Notes: generated from the sequence alone by a model not told the origin. A stretch of 64,000 nt of DNA from Pseudoips prasinana (GCA_951640165.1 OX621257.1:8071201-8135200); one strand, 5' to 3'. Shown: positions 22,641-33,534, counted from the first letter of the stretch. Made by a program: numbers and translations.

Positions 22641-22950
22641 AAAAATCATAGCCTTGTCAATTTTTAAAGTCACAAAGCTTGATTAACGGACAATTAGCGA
22701 AATTAACACTAAATGTTACTTTTGTATTTTAAATGTTACGGATTACCGCAAAGTAAAGCCTGATGATTGTAGTAATATAGTTAACTGCATATAATTATTT
22801 ATAGGTACATATAGATAATTAGATCTGTGGTTTTATCTGCGGTAGTAATCCTAAAGTTTCTTATTTAAGTATTCGTCAAAGTAGATACTTGTAAGTTTTG
22901 ATACTTTTCGTTGTCAATATTCATATTTCAAGAGATATCTACATACATCG

Positions 22951-24746
22951 CACAGACTGGTATTTGGTCCTAAAAGTTGGCCAAAAATATTTGGTACGCC
23001 TAATAGCTGCCTTACAATGTTTTATTTTAGTTTTAGCCTGGAAAAGGTAAAAAAAGGCATATGTGATGAAATCAATCATTTATTCATTATTTTCATCGTC
23101 ATCTACAAAACTTACTTTAGAAATGTCACTTTTTAGTAACAAATTTAAAACACACACACTGAAGCGGTACAGCAGAACTTTGGAATATGTAATCGCAGCC
23201 CCATTTACTTATTAAAACTAATTATTGTTCTTCCGAGCCAGTCAACTGTTCCACTGCTTCACCAAGATGTAAAATCTGTCGTTCTGCCGTGTGATCCACG
23301 AGATTTGAAATTTAACTTCAGCGCATGTTACAGTTACTCTGGGAATTTCAGGATAGCACTCTTTCTTTAACTTTTGCAATATTGAATAGCACGGATAAAA
23401 GTTAGGATCCGTTTCTCGCACTTCTTCATATTGGGCCTGTGTTAATCCCGCTTCAACAAACATAAACAATGCACGTGAATGTCTTAATTTGTTTGAAATC
23501 TCCTGTTATTGTTCAGAAGTAGATTTTTCATTGCTATCACATATTTCCTTGCTCTTTTGGAACTTTTTGTTAAATCTTTTACAATGTTTGACGCATCTAC
23601 TTTGCCCGTTTTTCGTAATTTCATTTGTGTTGCATAAGGCAATTCATCTGTACGAGATGATCGTAGTTCTTTAGTTTTTCGTCTTTTGCTTCTTTCATTC
23701 AAGTCTAAGAACGACTATTGAGGTGGATTGGGAGTTTCTCCTATAAGAAAAAGAGAATACTTGTACTCAAATAAATAACCCATTATAACAAAATGCTTCA
23801 AAGCATAACAGAACGATAAAGGTAATTGAATTTGCGGATCACCTACCTCCTTTCGGTAGCGATATGACTCCATTAAGCCACTCGGCATTGTTTCCTAGGA
23901 ATCTGGCCTTTGTGTTGCAATCAGCTGACTATTTTTGTTTAAATTGGTGTCTGATAATCGACAGTTTTTGCTTTAAATCAGCAATATTTGGGTCATTTTC
24001 TGCATTATGATTGAGCAGTTCGCGGTCCATAAACTGCAACTTTTCATTAATAGTTGAGGTATTTGAACGTTCCATTATATCGAACAAATCATTTCGAGTC
24101 AATACTCTCATTCCAGAAGAGCCTTTAACAAAAATACACAAAATATAGGTAAAATTTCATTTACTGAACATCGATAGTGCCTAAGGAAAAATTTCACCAA
24201 AAATTGAGGGGTGGTTTGGGGTGGCTGTTTTTTCCATAATTACATTTTATAAAGTCTATTCTACAACGTACTATTACAATATTGCCTTAGAAATGATGAG
24301 AAATATATTCAAACTCTTTTTGAATTTTCTAAATGTGATTTTTAAAACAGGTTTTTGGTGCTTACTTCTCAAGGATATAAAAAAAAAAACTTTAGATATA
24401 TATAACTTTAGATAATAGATAAGTCGTAAAAAGTAGGTTCCAAATAAAATACATACCTGGTTGTGAACAATCCATATTAAAAACGAACACAAAATCGTTC
24501 AAAAACAGGATGGCAAATTTTTGAAAACAACGAATTTTGAGCGCATCGAACAATCACACCAACACTGTTAGCGAACGGTAACTTCTGACTGAGGCCACGA
24601 CGCGCTGGATGACGCAAGCGCTTTGTGTTTTTTGTTATCAGTTAGGGTGGTTATACTAGTTTTTGGAAACAATGGCTTAGAGGGAGTAGCTCTAATATAA
24701 AAAAAATCGATTTTGGCCAACTTTTTTGACCAAATACCAGTCAGTG
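22951..24746 (-). mobile_element. Transib DNA transposon, internally deleted
   Basis: The terminal inverted repeats CACAGACTGGTATTTGGTC (left) and CACTGACTGGTATTTGGTC (right, complement) extend about 35 bp through AAAGTTGGCCAAAA. They are flanked by a perfect 5-bp duplication CATCG (22946-22950 and 24747-24751). A CAC-starting repeat and a 5-bp duplication are the Transib hallmarks. The interior holds only the N-terminal part of the transposase, so the copy needed an enzyme from elsewhere. Confidence 0.88.
23220..24475 (-). pseudogene. Transib/RAG1-like transposase, N-terminal exons only
   Basis: Exon 1 (24475-24457) encodes MDCSQP, donor GTATGT. Exon 2 starts at 24122 after TTTTTGTTAAAG and encodes GSSGMRVLTRNDLFDIMERS up to a TAG at 23929. 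Next come RFLGNNAEWLNGVISLPKG (about 23905-23850, donor GTAGGT) and, after an acceptor TTTTTCTTATAG near 23735, LNERSKRRKT, ELPYATQMKLRKTGKVDAS and FVEAGLTQAQYEEVR, YPCYSILQKLKKECYP. There are two internal TAGs and at least two frameshifts. The frame ends before the catalytic CDG region, so no DDE core remains. The N-terminal motifs match a transposase family widespread in insects. Confidence 0.8.
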
Positions 24747-24751
24747 CATCG

Positions 24752-25133
24752 TGTTTGAATGATTCTGTCAATATTGAGGTACAAATTCAACATTGTCAAT
24801 AATCTTCTGACTACATTGGGTTGTATAGCAAACACAACTTAAAAAGGGATCAGGTTGACGGGCAACCGCTTAAAAAAATTTAATTTTTGTTTATTTATTG
24901 CTTTTCGAGGACGACGAACTAGCGGCCCACCTGATGGAAAGTGGTCATTGACATTCGCAATACCAGGGGCACAGCAAACCGCTGCCTACCGTGAGATTAA
25001 TATTATTTTAAACCTTGTTTAATGAAGGACATGTCGTAGCGCTGAGGAAACACAAAGCAGGTAATTCATTCCAGAGCCTGCATCTGATCTGGGATTTATG
25101 AACGCTGTAAGCGAACCATGCTTGACAAGTGTA
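24752..25133. other. Intronic DNA with a worn repeat
   Basis: 24895-25130 (TTTCGAGGACGACGAACTAG, GCCCACCTGATGGAAAGTGG) is a common lepidopteran retroposon tail, class not assigned. No gene. Confidence 0.5.
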
Positions 25134-25306
25134 TCTAGCACGAGTTCCTGCAGTTTACTCACTCGATCACACGTACAGTTTCGTCCCATACATTGAGCAC
25201 CAGGGTTTTAGTTCTTAATAGTTACCGCGAGAGGCGCTGGTGCTCAATGTATGGGAGGAAACTGTACGTGTGATCGAGTAAGTAAACTGCAGGAACTCGT
25301 GCTAGA
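25134..25306. mobile_element. 173-bp foldback MITE next to the NPFR TM1 exon
   Basis: Arms of about 77 bp are almost perfect complements from TCTAGCACGAGTTCCTGCAG inward to CATACATTGAGCACCAG. A second copy (50613-50786) has its centre in the opposite orientation. It lies 156 bp downstream of the receptor exon donor. No clear target duplication. Confidence 0.8.
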
Positions 25307-25462
25307 GGCTAAGATCGCTTCAAGTTGGTACGAATGAAACCTACTGCGAGTGCGCGTGGTGCGATGATAAAAAGGGGACGATGGCATCAGCTCAAACAGT
25401 TCCTCAGTGTTACAGTTGCTCGAAACCATTAATCAATAAATAAATATTTCTTAAATACTCAC

Positions 25463-25669
25463 CGAAATAACCACCAATGCATTCCCAACGGCGCCAATAA
25501 CCACCAAGATTCCATAAAATGTGAGAAGTAAAGCTCGAGTAGGATCGTCAACTTTTCTATTCTGGGAGAACTTTTGTAGAAGAATATTGGGGTCTTGGAT
25601 GCCTCTAGATGCTTCTATCAGCCATCTTGCAGAGGCATTGAATGTCAGATTGAAGTTAGCGTCCAGTTC
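25463..25669 (-). CDS. NPFR: Neuropeptide F/Y-type receptor, exon with extracellular N-terminus and TM1 (partial gene)
   Basis: This is a 69-codon, phase-0 exon. The minus-strand acceptor is TTTGTTTCAG before 25669 and the donor is GTGAGTATT from 25462. The product starts ELDANFNLTFNASARW, with two N-glycosylation sequons (NLT, NAS) fitting an extracellular N-terminus. It ends with a hydrophobic TM1 carrying the conserved GN (GAVGNALVVIS). It joins in frame to the exon at 672-905. No ATG lies in the exon, so translation must start in an upstream exon at higher coordinates or outside the window. Receptor identity rests on the joined TM1-TM3 sequence. Confidence 0.85.
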
Positions 25670-25734
25670 CTGAAACAAAGAAAGTATCAAGAATTAAAAT
25701 TAGATATTTATAAAAATAACCAGGCCACCATTCT

Positions 25735-26573
25735 CCATAGAGACAGGCCATCTACTCGGGACATATTATAGTGTACTATTCCATCACTTATGATCCGATG
25801 GGTCGACTTGTGACACGACCGGAAAGAGGTCAGGTAAGGACCGGCAGCTTTACGTGCTCTCCGAGGCATAGGGTTATAATGAAATGAAATGAAATTTATT
25901 CAGCACTTGGGTATTAACATACACTTGTACTTGTCAAGGTCACAGTGCAGTACATAAACATAGTGGATAGTATAAAAGTTACAAAAAAAATATTAATTAG
26001 TCCGTCCGTGCGGTGTGTTTTATCGCATATATTTTCTGAAATCTTTAAATAAATAACATGTAACTAATCTATTATTTTGAAATTTAGTTCTACTATATTA
26101 AAATTAAAGAATGGAAGATTAAAGCAAAAAGACCAAATTCTAAATGAGGGTGTGATCACATGCACGGCATCACCGATCACGCGTTAAGGGGCCAAAGCGA
26201 TCCTCACCGCTGAGGAACCTACCCTAGCTAACCTGCGGCTTTCTCTAGCTACCTAGGTGGACGACCCGGAGAAGAAAACCACAAAGAAACTCCGGGCTTG
26301 CTTTTTTCGTCTTCTTTTGCTTTCAGTTTACGATTTTTTTTAATGTCATGTATTTTACTTACATTGTGATTGGTTGTTATGTAGGCTAATGCACGCACAG
26401 AACCGTTGTCATCCGTTGTCATATAATACCGCCAACACACAGACTTCGGTCTGATACTGAGATTTTTTTTCTTTTTACCGAAAATTTCCAAAACCATTTT
26501 TGGTCCCACCCGGGTTTTGAACCTAAGACCTCGTTATCTGTGGTTGAACACGCTACGGCTAGACCAACGAGGC
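25735..26573 (-). mobile_element. SINE-A copy split by a later insertion
   Basis: Tail side 25735-25880, head side 26422-26573 (minus-strand head TTGCCTCGTTGGTCTAGCCG). The two parts join in order across the insert at 25881-26421. Confidence 0.8.
25881..26421 (-). mobile_element. Retroposon inserted in SINE-A
   Basis: About 540 bp flanked by TATAAT (25875-25880, 26422-26427). Its minus-strand 3' end has AATAAATTTCATTTCATTTC, i.e. a polyadenylation-like signal and a short ATTTC repeat. No coding match was recognised. Likely a 5'-truncated LINE. Confidence 0.65.
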
Positions 26574-26938
26574 AACCTACAAGTCTTATAATTAAACAGA
26601 TTAAGATATCACACACTAGCTTCCATTAAACTATTGAAGCCACGGCCAATATTGGTCGCTTATAGCCAACGTATTGACAGACAATAAAATTGTAGTTACG
26701 TAGACTTTAATTTAGTTAACATACGAAACAAATTGCCAATATTGTGTGAGTCTGACGCCAGCGTATTGGCAAGCAATTGCGTTGACGCTCAAATTGAGTA
26801 CCAAAGCTACCGTATTGATCTGCACACAATACCTCTATACACGTGTATTATGTCTCCGAACCAAAGCAGATCGATTAACTTATACATTGACCGAAGTAAA
26901 GAGGTTTCATTGTACGAATTTTGTTTTTAAAGTATCTA
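26574..26938. other. Intronic or upstream DNA, no gene
   Basis: Nothing recognised. Confidence 0.4.
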
Positions 26939-27430
26939 CTGTGTGGTGACGGCGGTGATTATATATCATCACTCCATCTCAACTCGTAGGGGTCGTAGAA
27001 GTCGATATGAGGGAATATCTACCAGAGGACGGGCAGCTGTTTCCTTCTATGCACTACCTAACCTATGACCATCTTTCTGAGATCGCCAACACGTGTACCA
27101 AGCGTGGCAACTATGGCATATAATATCTAGGCACAATGTCACACAGATCATCCTAGCCCCAAACTAAGCAAAGCTTGTACTATGGGTACCAGGCGACGAT
27201 ATACTTACTTACATAGATATATAAATACTTAAATACATAGAAAACATCCATGACTCAGAAACAAATATTCGTACTCATCACACAAATATTTGCACTTACC
27301 GGGATTCGAACCCAGGACTACCAGCATCGTTGTACTACCAACTAGGCTACGGTCACCGTCATATACCCGTATGTTGATACTTGGGGGGGAGGGATTGTCC
27401 AACAGAGTTCTTCTTTCAGCGGTAATGATT
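26939..27430 (-). mobile_element. Retroposon tail, family E, split by SINE-B
   Basis: GTGTGGTGACGGCGGTGATT, GGGCAGCTGTTTCCTTCTAT and GCCAACACGTGTACCAAGCG up to about 27112. It resumes after the SINE with GGGGGGAGGGATTGTCCAAC. Confidence 0.7.
27115..27360 (-). mobile_element. SINE-B copy, tRNA-headed
   Basis: Minus-strand head GACGGTGACCGTAGCCTAGT, B-box GGTTCGAATCCC, body AAATATTTGTGTGATGAG and CATAGTACAAGCTTTGCTTA. Inserted in a family-E tail. Confidence 0.85.
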
Positions 27431-27499
27431 GATTATTTCAAGGTATCACTGAACAAACTAAAGAAAACTAGTTTGTAAAATACGATTTTTTGATTGAAG

Positions 27500-27740
27500 C
27501 ATCATTCTGTGTGTTTGAAGTCATAGAATATCACCACCCCAATTCATACCGTGAGGGGTCCGTTATACCAGACAATGAGCAACATTTTTCTGAGTACTAT
27601 GACTATCTTACTACGATTGCCAACCCGTCTGTTAAGCGAGGCGATTATGGCATATCCCCCGAAAATTATGGACGTATATTAATTAACGTACTGGTAATGG
27701 ACCAGCAGTGGACGTCTTCCACCTGATATGAATGCATCAA
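27500..27740 (-). mobile_element. Retroposon tail, family E
   Basis: GAATATCACCACCCCAATTC, GATTGCCAACCCGTCTGTTA and CAGCAGTGGACGTCTTCC follow the order of other minus-strand E copies. Confidence 0.65.
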
Positions 27741-27805
27741 TTGTTCATTACCGTATTGGAAGTTTTTTTTTGTGTATTTTATATGTTGTTGTGCTACGAA
27801 TTGTA

Positions 27806-27940
27806 CAGAAGCCTGTACATCAAGCTACCCCAATCTGACAAATTTCCCCTATTGAAAGTGAACCTAATGTTTTTGTGATAAACTTGATAATCTATAAAAG
27901 AAATTTGACAGATTGGGGTAGCTGGATGTGCCGGCATCTG
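27806..27940. mobile_element. 135-bp TA-flanked MITE, second copy
   Basis: Same arms and length as 513-647; CAGA...TCTG ends with TA on each side (27804-27805, 27941-27942). Confidence 0.8.
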
Positions 27941-28373
27941 TACATATGTTTATCAGATCAGGTACTAAGGCAACCTGACTTAGCTTAAAACAGCTATACA
28001 AGAGGAGTGGAATAATATCCTACAACATAAGATTGTGATCGCTTCCTATAATTCATAATCTGTACATCAAATGTATGTTAACTATTTATGTAAGATGTTG
28101 TATACGTGTCTATATATTTATATTCAAACGTTTTAATTTATAACAGTTAGTATAAGTATCTGATTTATGCTCTCATAACGCTGAGGTTGAATAACGTGAA
28201 GTTAAAATCCTGAGTAATAAGAAAAACGCATTTATTTTCAGCCCCTGTCAAAGATTGTTCTTTACTACTGCGTTGGGGAAAAATAAAGTTCAAGGACGGG
28301 TAAAGTACGGTAAGGTAATAAAAAAAAAAACTGCGACTGCGTCTTAACGGAAATTAATAAAATAAATAAATAA
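27941..28373. other. AT-rich DNA, no gene
   Basis: No element recognised. Confidence 0.4.
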
Positions 28374-28470
28374 AGTCCTACTAGGCGAATTTATGCCACG
28401 GCGGCCAGTCTCAATAGAGATTAGCCATCTGCGCACAGGAGCACTTTCTATTACATCACTCTCATGGAAC
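28374..28470 (-). mobile_element. SINE-A 3' fragment
   Basis: GCCACGGCGGCCAGTCTCAA and GATTAGCCATCTGCGCA match SINE-A; the tRNA head is missing. Confidence 0.7.
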
Positions 28471-29109
28471 GGCAGTGGAGCTACTACGTTTCGCAGATTT
28501 TAGTTAAATTTACTTATATGGAGGTGTCTCTTTAATCCTGCTCCTACCAAACTACCGCAATTTGCAGATTGTATTAGAACTAGGTCTAAAGTTACCTTAG
28601 AGTATCTCTAACAAATCAACCACACACATACTCTGTCCAACAAGTCACTTCCATGAACAGGATTCTTTAAGGATGAGCAATTCACAACAACGTGTTTCTA
28701 AGACGACAGTCAAATACAAAAAAGGTATCTTTTCAATAAAGTTAATTCAACACCATGGTATAGACACCACGACAGAATTGCAAATCTTGTTTCGGCTGTA
28801 TGCGGGTAAATGCATTACTGGTTGCCTCCCAAAACACGTATTAATTAAATTAAGGTTTGAGATATCTTTATTTTCTCATAAGAATTTACAGTAATTCACT
28901 TACATGAGAACGTTTAAAAAAAAACATACAAACAAATAATCATCTTATCCTAGGCGTACATATACTATGATCTCGAATAATTTCATTTAAAACGTTCAAT
29001 TACAACTCATTCAATTACAACTTTAGATAATTGGTTCCGAGATTAACAAAATGCAATATAAGGGTATTTGTATAAAAACAAGAAGAAAACAGTGCTAAGA
29101 CGGACACGT
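28471..29109. other. AT-rich DNA, no gene
   Basis: No supported gene; the short frame at 28673-28894 has no recognisable motif. Confidence 0.4.
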
Positions 29110-29592
29110 TACACAGATAGGGCGTAGCTAGAAGCGACATGGAAACTAAGGTGCGCTCAGATTAGATGTTAAATAGTATTTTAAGTATTTTTTAAAGGTT
29201 GGCATAGATTTTGCTTCTTTGATATTTTTCGGTAATTGGTTATATAATTTCGCACCTTCGTACATTATATTTTTTTTGCCATAATTAGTTCTTGGCTGTG
29301 AGAGGCAAAGGTTGCTTGCTCGTCTTAGTCAAATTTTTTGTATCTGTTGTTTTTTTGTGAATGTTATTTAAGTATGTATATCTTTATTTAGTATTTTTCT
29401 TATTAAGATACAAGTTTTATATATATATGTTTGAGTTATATTTGTTAATTTAGTTTTTTTATATAATATATTAGTAGGTGTAAGGAAATCATAATTAAAC
29501 AAAGTTTTAATTAATTTATTTTGTGATCGTTGAAGTGGTTCTAAATTTGTTTTTGTAGCGGTGCCCCAAATTAAAATATCTTTAATTCGGAC
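29110..29592 (-). pseudogene. C-terminus of a Jockey-like LINE polymerase
   Basis: The minus-strand frame reads VRIKDILIWGTATKTNLEPL, QRSQNKLIKTLFNYDF, then MYEGAKLYNQLPKNIKEAKS and FKKYLKYYL. This is the usual end of Jockey/CR1-type RT proteins (IWG...LQ..QNK, and LYN.LP..IK). At least two in-frame stops. Truncated at both ends. Confidence 0.75.
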
Positions 29593-30099
29593 AACACTAG
29601 TCCATTATTGGGTTAGTAACGAAACTTATAAAAATGTGTAAAAATAATGTATCTTTAATGTTATAATGTAAAATTTAATTAATCTTCTTTTTTAATAATA
29701 TGATATGTTTTAGATTAGTGGTGTTATAAATAATTAACGCATTGGGTGTAAACCTGTCATGTTAATTATATGATGTTAAATAAATAAATAAATAAATGAT
29801 TGAAATAAATAAAAATCTAGTGGTACTATAATAAAAATAAATACTAAGGAGTCAATACGTCATAGGAGACCGACATCTTTCAAATAATCCTCATGAACAC
29901 CCTAAAATAGGAGAGGTGAAACTCTCCGCCACAGTTTTCACAAATCTGCGCATTTTTAATGATGACAACTTAATTTACGAATAATATTCTCATCTCAATC
30001 AATGATTAAAGAAGCAGAAACACACACTACACCACTAAAGAACTTTGTCAGATATTTTGATGATCGGTTATTTTAATGATAGCCACTTATTAATTGGAT
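29593..30099. other. AT-rich DNA, no gene
   Basis: Contains a TAAATAAATAAATAAA run near 29776; otherwise nothing recognised. Confidence 0.4.
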
Positions 30100-30660
30100 A
30101 AATTTTCCTGTGTGGTGACGGCAAAGAATATCATCACCTCATATAGGCGTTGAAAACATCCCGACGGATTACGCACCAGAGATGAGCTGAAGATTTTTAT
30201 ATATTGCGGACACGGGTCCCAATCGCGATAACAATTTAAGGCAAATCATTATCTTTAGGTTATCCGACGTTTCGGCATGGATTGCACCAGTCATGGTCAC
30301 GGGTCGACTAGTGTGGCTCGGCTAGGTAAAGGTAATGATTTGCCTTAAATTGTTATCGCGATTGAGACCCATGTCCACAATATATAAAAATGTGTACAAA
30401 TCGCGAGTTTTTAAAACATTAATGAGCTGCAGAGTTCTTCTTTGAACTACACAAACTGCAAAGGCCGACCCGTCTGCCAAGCCTGGTGCTTGGCAGATGG
30501 GTTGGCCATTGCAGTTCAGTTTAGTTCAGTTCTGGCATAGGAATAGGGGATATGCCATATTTTTTATGGCATATCCCCTATTCCTTGGGGAGGCTTTTAT
30601 TCAGCATTGGACGTAACTTGGCTGACATGATGATTGGATAAATTTATTGTTATGTATATT
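30100..30660. mobile_element. Retroposon tail family E, rearranged by palindromes
   Basis: E pieces in alternating orientation: minus at 30110-30190, minus/plus around 30456-30514, plus/minus around 30540-30640 (GGGGAGGCTTTTATTCAGC, then TGGCTGACATGATG). Each change of strand coincides with a palindrome of 4-5 nt loop. Confidence 0.65.
30193..30391. mobile_element. Foldback element, arms about 60 bp
   Basis: ATTTTTATATATTGCGGACA... and its near complement at 30334-30391 share ATCGCGATAACAATTTAAGG. The core holds CCGACGTTTCGGCATGG and CAGTCATGGTCACGGGTC. It sits inside a family-E tail. Confidence 0.75.
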
Positions 30661-30737
30661 ATTAGATAGGCTTAAGTAATATTGGAGCAGTTGCGACTGC
30701 ATCGTCGATGATGGCAGAAAATCGACTCAGTTATAAT

Positions 30738-30900
30738 GGATTGGTATGAATATGTTTATAGGATGCAAATAGATGGGCAAAAGTTATTACTACGTAGTTG
30801 CCCATAATATGGCGGCGTCGTCATTGTAAGGGTCGGAAGCGTTCCGCTCGAACGCTTATAATAACTTTTGCCCATCTATCTGCATCATATAAGCATATCC
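30738..30900. mobile_element. Foldback MITE, arms about 50 bp
   Basis: ATAGATGGGCAAAAGTTATTA near 30770 and its complement near 30860 are the conserved inner parts. The core has ATATGGCGGCGTCGTC. No target duplication identified. Confidence 0.65.
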
Positions 30901-31589
30901 CATTCAATCCTTTTCCCGACTGTAGGATAGCATACAATAGGGAAAAACAGCATCAGTTTAATTGAAATTCTAATTTATTTAGAGGAATTTCATAATAATA
31001 TTCCTCGCTATCAACGCAAGATTTTGTCAGTATCAAGTAAGAATTCATATTTCGGTAAGTTAATATATTGATACAATATACGTGTCTTTTTATAACACGG
31101 CAGAATAACTGAGCTAAGGTTTTAAAGCTGCGAATTAAAAATCATTAATTGCCAAATTATTCAGGACAATTCAATCTTAAATTACAATTTATGACTGACG
31201 CTTTTAATACCATTAATTTGTATAAATACGTTCGGGCGCGAATTGTTCGCGAAGCGTTTAACGACCACTGGCCGATTTTGTACATTACAGAATACGGCAC
31301 GTCAGTAGATCTACTTTGACCTTAATAGCGTCTTTATTTCGTAAATATAAAGGATGATTTTTGTTGTACGATTGTATCCACTGTCATGCCGTCGACTGTA
31401 CGTCACATTGAATAGGGACGATAACAATTCTATCCAGTAAATGTAACTGAATCTACCAACTTCCTGAGTAAATAAACATTTCGGATCTTAATTAAATAGA
31501 GTGTTTGACGCACGGTAAGATACAGTTTTGGGGGATTGGGAACATATTTTTCCTTGCAATTATGGTATAGAAAACAATACTTTATAAAA
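30901..31589. other. DNA without recognised features
   Basis: Nothing supported. Confidence 0.4.
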
Positions 31590-31875
31590 TATTCGAGTTG
31601 TAGAAGTCATTAGGCGTGTGGTTTCCGGCCTAGAAAGAATAACAGGGCCACCCCATATCATCCCGTGGGTGTCGTAAAAGGTGACTAAGGGGTACACCAG
31701 GTAGTCGGGCAGCAGCGTCATCTGCGTACTAGCTACCATCTGACTGCGGTCACTAACTCTCATGGCAAGCGCGGTGACTAAGGCAAACTCCTCTGAATTG
31801 TAACATTATAGAATCCTTTGGGGGAGTCCTATGTCCAGTAGCGGACGATATCAGATGTGCCTGATGATGATGAAA
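31590..31875 (-). mobile_element. Retroposon tail, family G
   Basis: TCCGGCCTAGAAAGAATAAC, CACCAGGTAGTCGGGCAGCA and AGTCCTATGTCCAGTAGCGG, then a GATGATGATGA end. Copies at 38385 (plus) and 61464 (minus). Confidence 0.7.
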
Positions 31876-31884
31876 AGACAACTA

Positions 31885-32310
31885 AACCACGATTTGGGAT
31901 ACTATCTAGTCCACCTGGCTATATGCCACTTAATATTTAAGCCTAACGGCAAGTGCCTCGTCCTGTATTCTGTTGTGTGTATGTACCAGAGCATCCAGCA
32001 ACAAGAAACAACTTCCGTGCGTTTAAGCGCTTTTGCCATACCTACTATTGGAATCAAATATAACAGCTCACTTAGGACCCTTAAATTGATCCTCGGTGCT
32101 TTTGCAGCTGGCTTCTCTAGTAGCAAATCTCTCATTACATGAGGCTATAGCCTTTTTACATCTTTCTGTCTCCCGCTTTGCTTTGGAGGGAATTGGAACT
32201 ATTGATTTTCTAACTCCTCCTTTTTTCTCTTTCTGATTAAATTTGTTGCGGGATCCAAGACAGTTAAAGCGATTCCCCGGGACATGTCTAGACCCGATAA
32301 AAAAAAATAT
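31885..32310 (+). mobile_element. 3' end of the R1/I-like LINE
   Basis: CGTTTAAGCGCTTTTGCCAT, ATTGATCCTCGGTGCTTTTG and CCCGATAAAAAAAAATATC match 3680-4063. It is 5'-truncated with an A-rich end. Confidence 0.8.
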
Positions 32311-32439
32311 CAGAGCATCCACAAAAAGTAGTATGGTATTCTATTCTTGACTCTTAGCTTGCATTCATGGCGATGAAAGACTTTTAGGTTTGTGGTTCGT
32401 TTTTGTCAGTTTGTAATTAATGTTGTTGTAATTAATTGT

Positions 32440-32665
32440 GCTGTGTGGTGACATCATCACCCCATCTCATCCCATGGGGGCGTAGAAATTATCCGAGGGA
32501 ATACCTACCATAGAACGGGCAGTAGCGTTTTCCTGTTAACTTAGACCATCAAACTGCGATCGCCAACCCGTCTGCCAAGCGTGGCGATTTTGGCATATCC
32601 CGCCATTCTTTGGGGAGGCTTGTCCAGCTGTGGACATACTTTGGCTGATATGATGACTTCTTGGC
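32440..32665 (-). mobile_element. Retroposon tail, family E
   Basis: GTGTGGTGACATCATCACCC, GCCAACCCGTCTGCCAAGCG, TTTGGGGAGGCTTGTCCAGC. One of the best preserved E copies. Confidence 0.75.
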
Positions 32666-32751
32666 CTTTCAACCTTAAGATCTTTAGAGCTAAGCTTAAG
32701 AATTAGCTTCTACTTCTGTCACTCTTCCGCACATCTTACCGCTAGCCAGAT

Positions 32752-32939
32752 TCGGGACTAGACCCTCCCTCTTACCCACCACTGTAACTCCTGTAAGCCA
32801 GGATCAACAGTGGCACACAATGAAATGACGCTGAGCGGTGAGGCTCAGGCATGTCCCGGGAAATTGCTTTAACTGTCTTGGATCTCGCAACTAATTTAAT
32901 CAGAAAGAAAAAGGAGGAGTTAGAAATGAATAGTTCCAT
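32752..32939 (-). mobile_element. LINE tail with 16-bp target duplication
   Basis: It is the complement of 3864-4050, flanked by TTACCGCTAGCCAGAT at 32736-32751 and 32940-32955. A clean 5'-truncated insertion of the same LINE family as 2339-4063. Confidence 0.88.
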
Positions 32940-32955
32940 TTACCGCTAGCCAGAT

Positions 32956-33257
32956 ATTCAACCACTAAGCATAAGATGCATGTAACGAATAGCTTATAGA
33001 TATTTAACCGCTGTATTTTCATATAAAAAGTCACGTAACCCCATAAAGCTACAATATTATGGTGCTACGTGATTTCAAATCGTGGCAAAGTTACATTCTT
33101 TATTACTATTCCTAAAGTTTACTCACGCGATCACGTTTCTTCCACGCCAACGAGAATTAAGGCCTCCATCTTTTTTGAAACGAGAGGCTCATAGTGGGCT
33201 TTTACTGGTCCGTAAATAATCGGCGAGGTTAAGTTTTTAGGCAAGTGGTCAGTCAAA
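32956..33257. other. DNA without recognised features
   Basis: Nothing supported. Confidence 0.4.
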
Positions 33258-33530
33258 TAATAATAATAATATAATAATATCTAGCGACAACGTCACACAG
33301 ATCATCCTAGCCCCAAACTAAGCAAATAATAAAAGCTTGTACTATGGGTACCAGGCGACGATATACATACTTATATAGATAAATAAATACTTATATACAT
33401 AGAAAACATCCATGACTCAGAAACAAATATTCGTGCTCATTACACAAATATTTGCACTTACCGGGATTCGAACCCAGGACCACCAGCTTCGTAGGTAGGA
33501 GCACTACCAACTAGGCTACGGTGACCGTCA
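33258..33530 (-). mobile_element. SINE-B copy
   Basis: (AAT)n tail on the left, then CTAGCCCCAAACTAAGCAAA, TGCACTTACCGGGATTCGAA and the tRNA-like head at 33500-33530. Confidence 0.85.
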
Positions 33531-33534
33531 AAGA

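Larger units (their letters stand above)
906..25462 (-). other. Large intron of the NPFR-like gene
   Basis: This is the interval between the donor GTGAGT at 25462-25457 and the acceptor TTTTCAG ending at 906. It joins phase 0 to phase 0, giving VVIS|VVRKP across the junction, the expected loop after TM1. It is about 24.6 kb and filled with transposons on both strands. No host coding sequence was recognised inside it. Confidence 0.85.

Noticed and set aside
23929..24141. Independent small host gene
   Set aside because: It is exon 2 of the Transib relic, inside the element's ends, and has splice sites joining it to a MDCSQP first exon.
25670..25690. A start codon for the receptor just upstream of the TM1 exon
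   Set aside because: The upstream codons are in a TTTGTTTCAG acceptor and contain no ATG; the start must be in another exon.
31831..32142. 103-aa ORF
   Set aside because: Covers a family-G end and a LINE 3' UTR; no protein similarity recognised.
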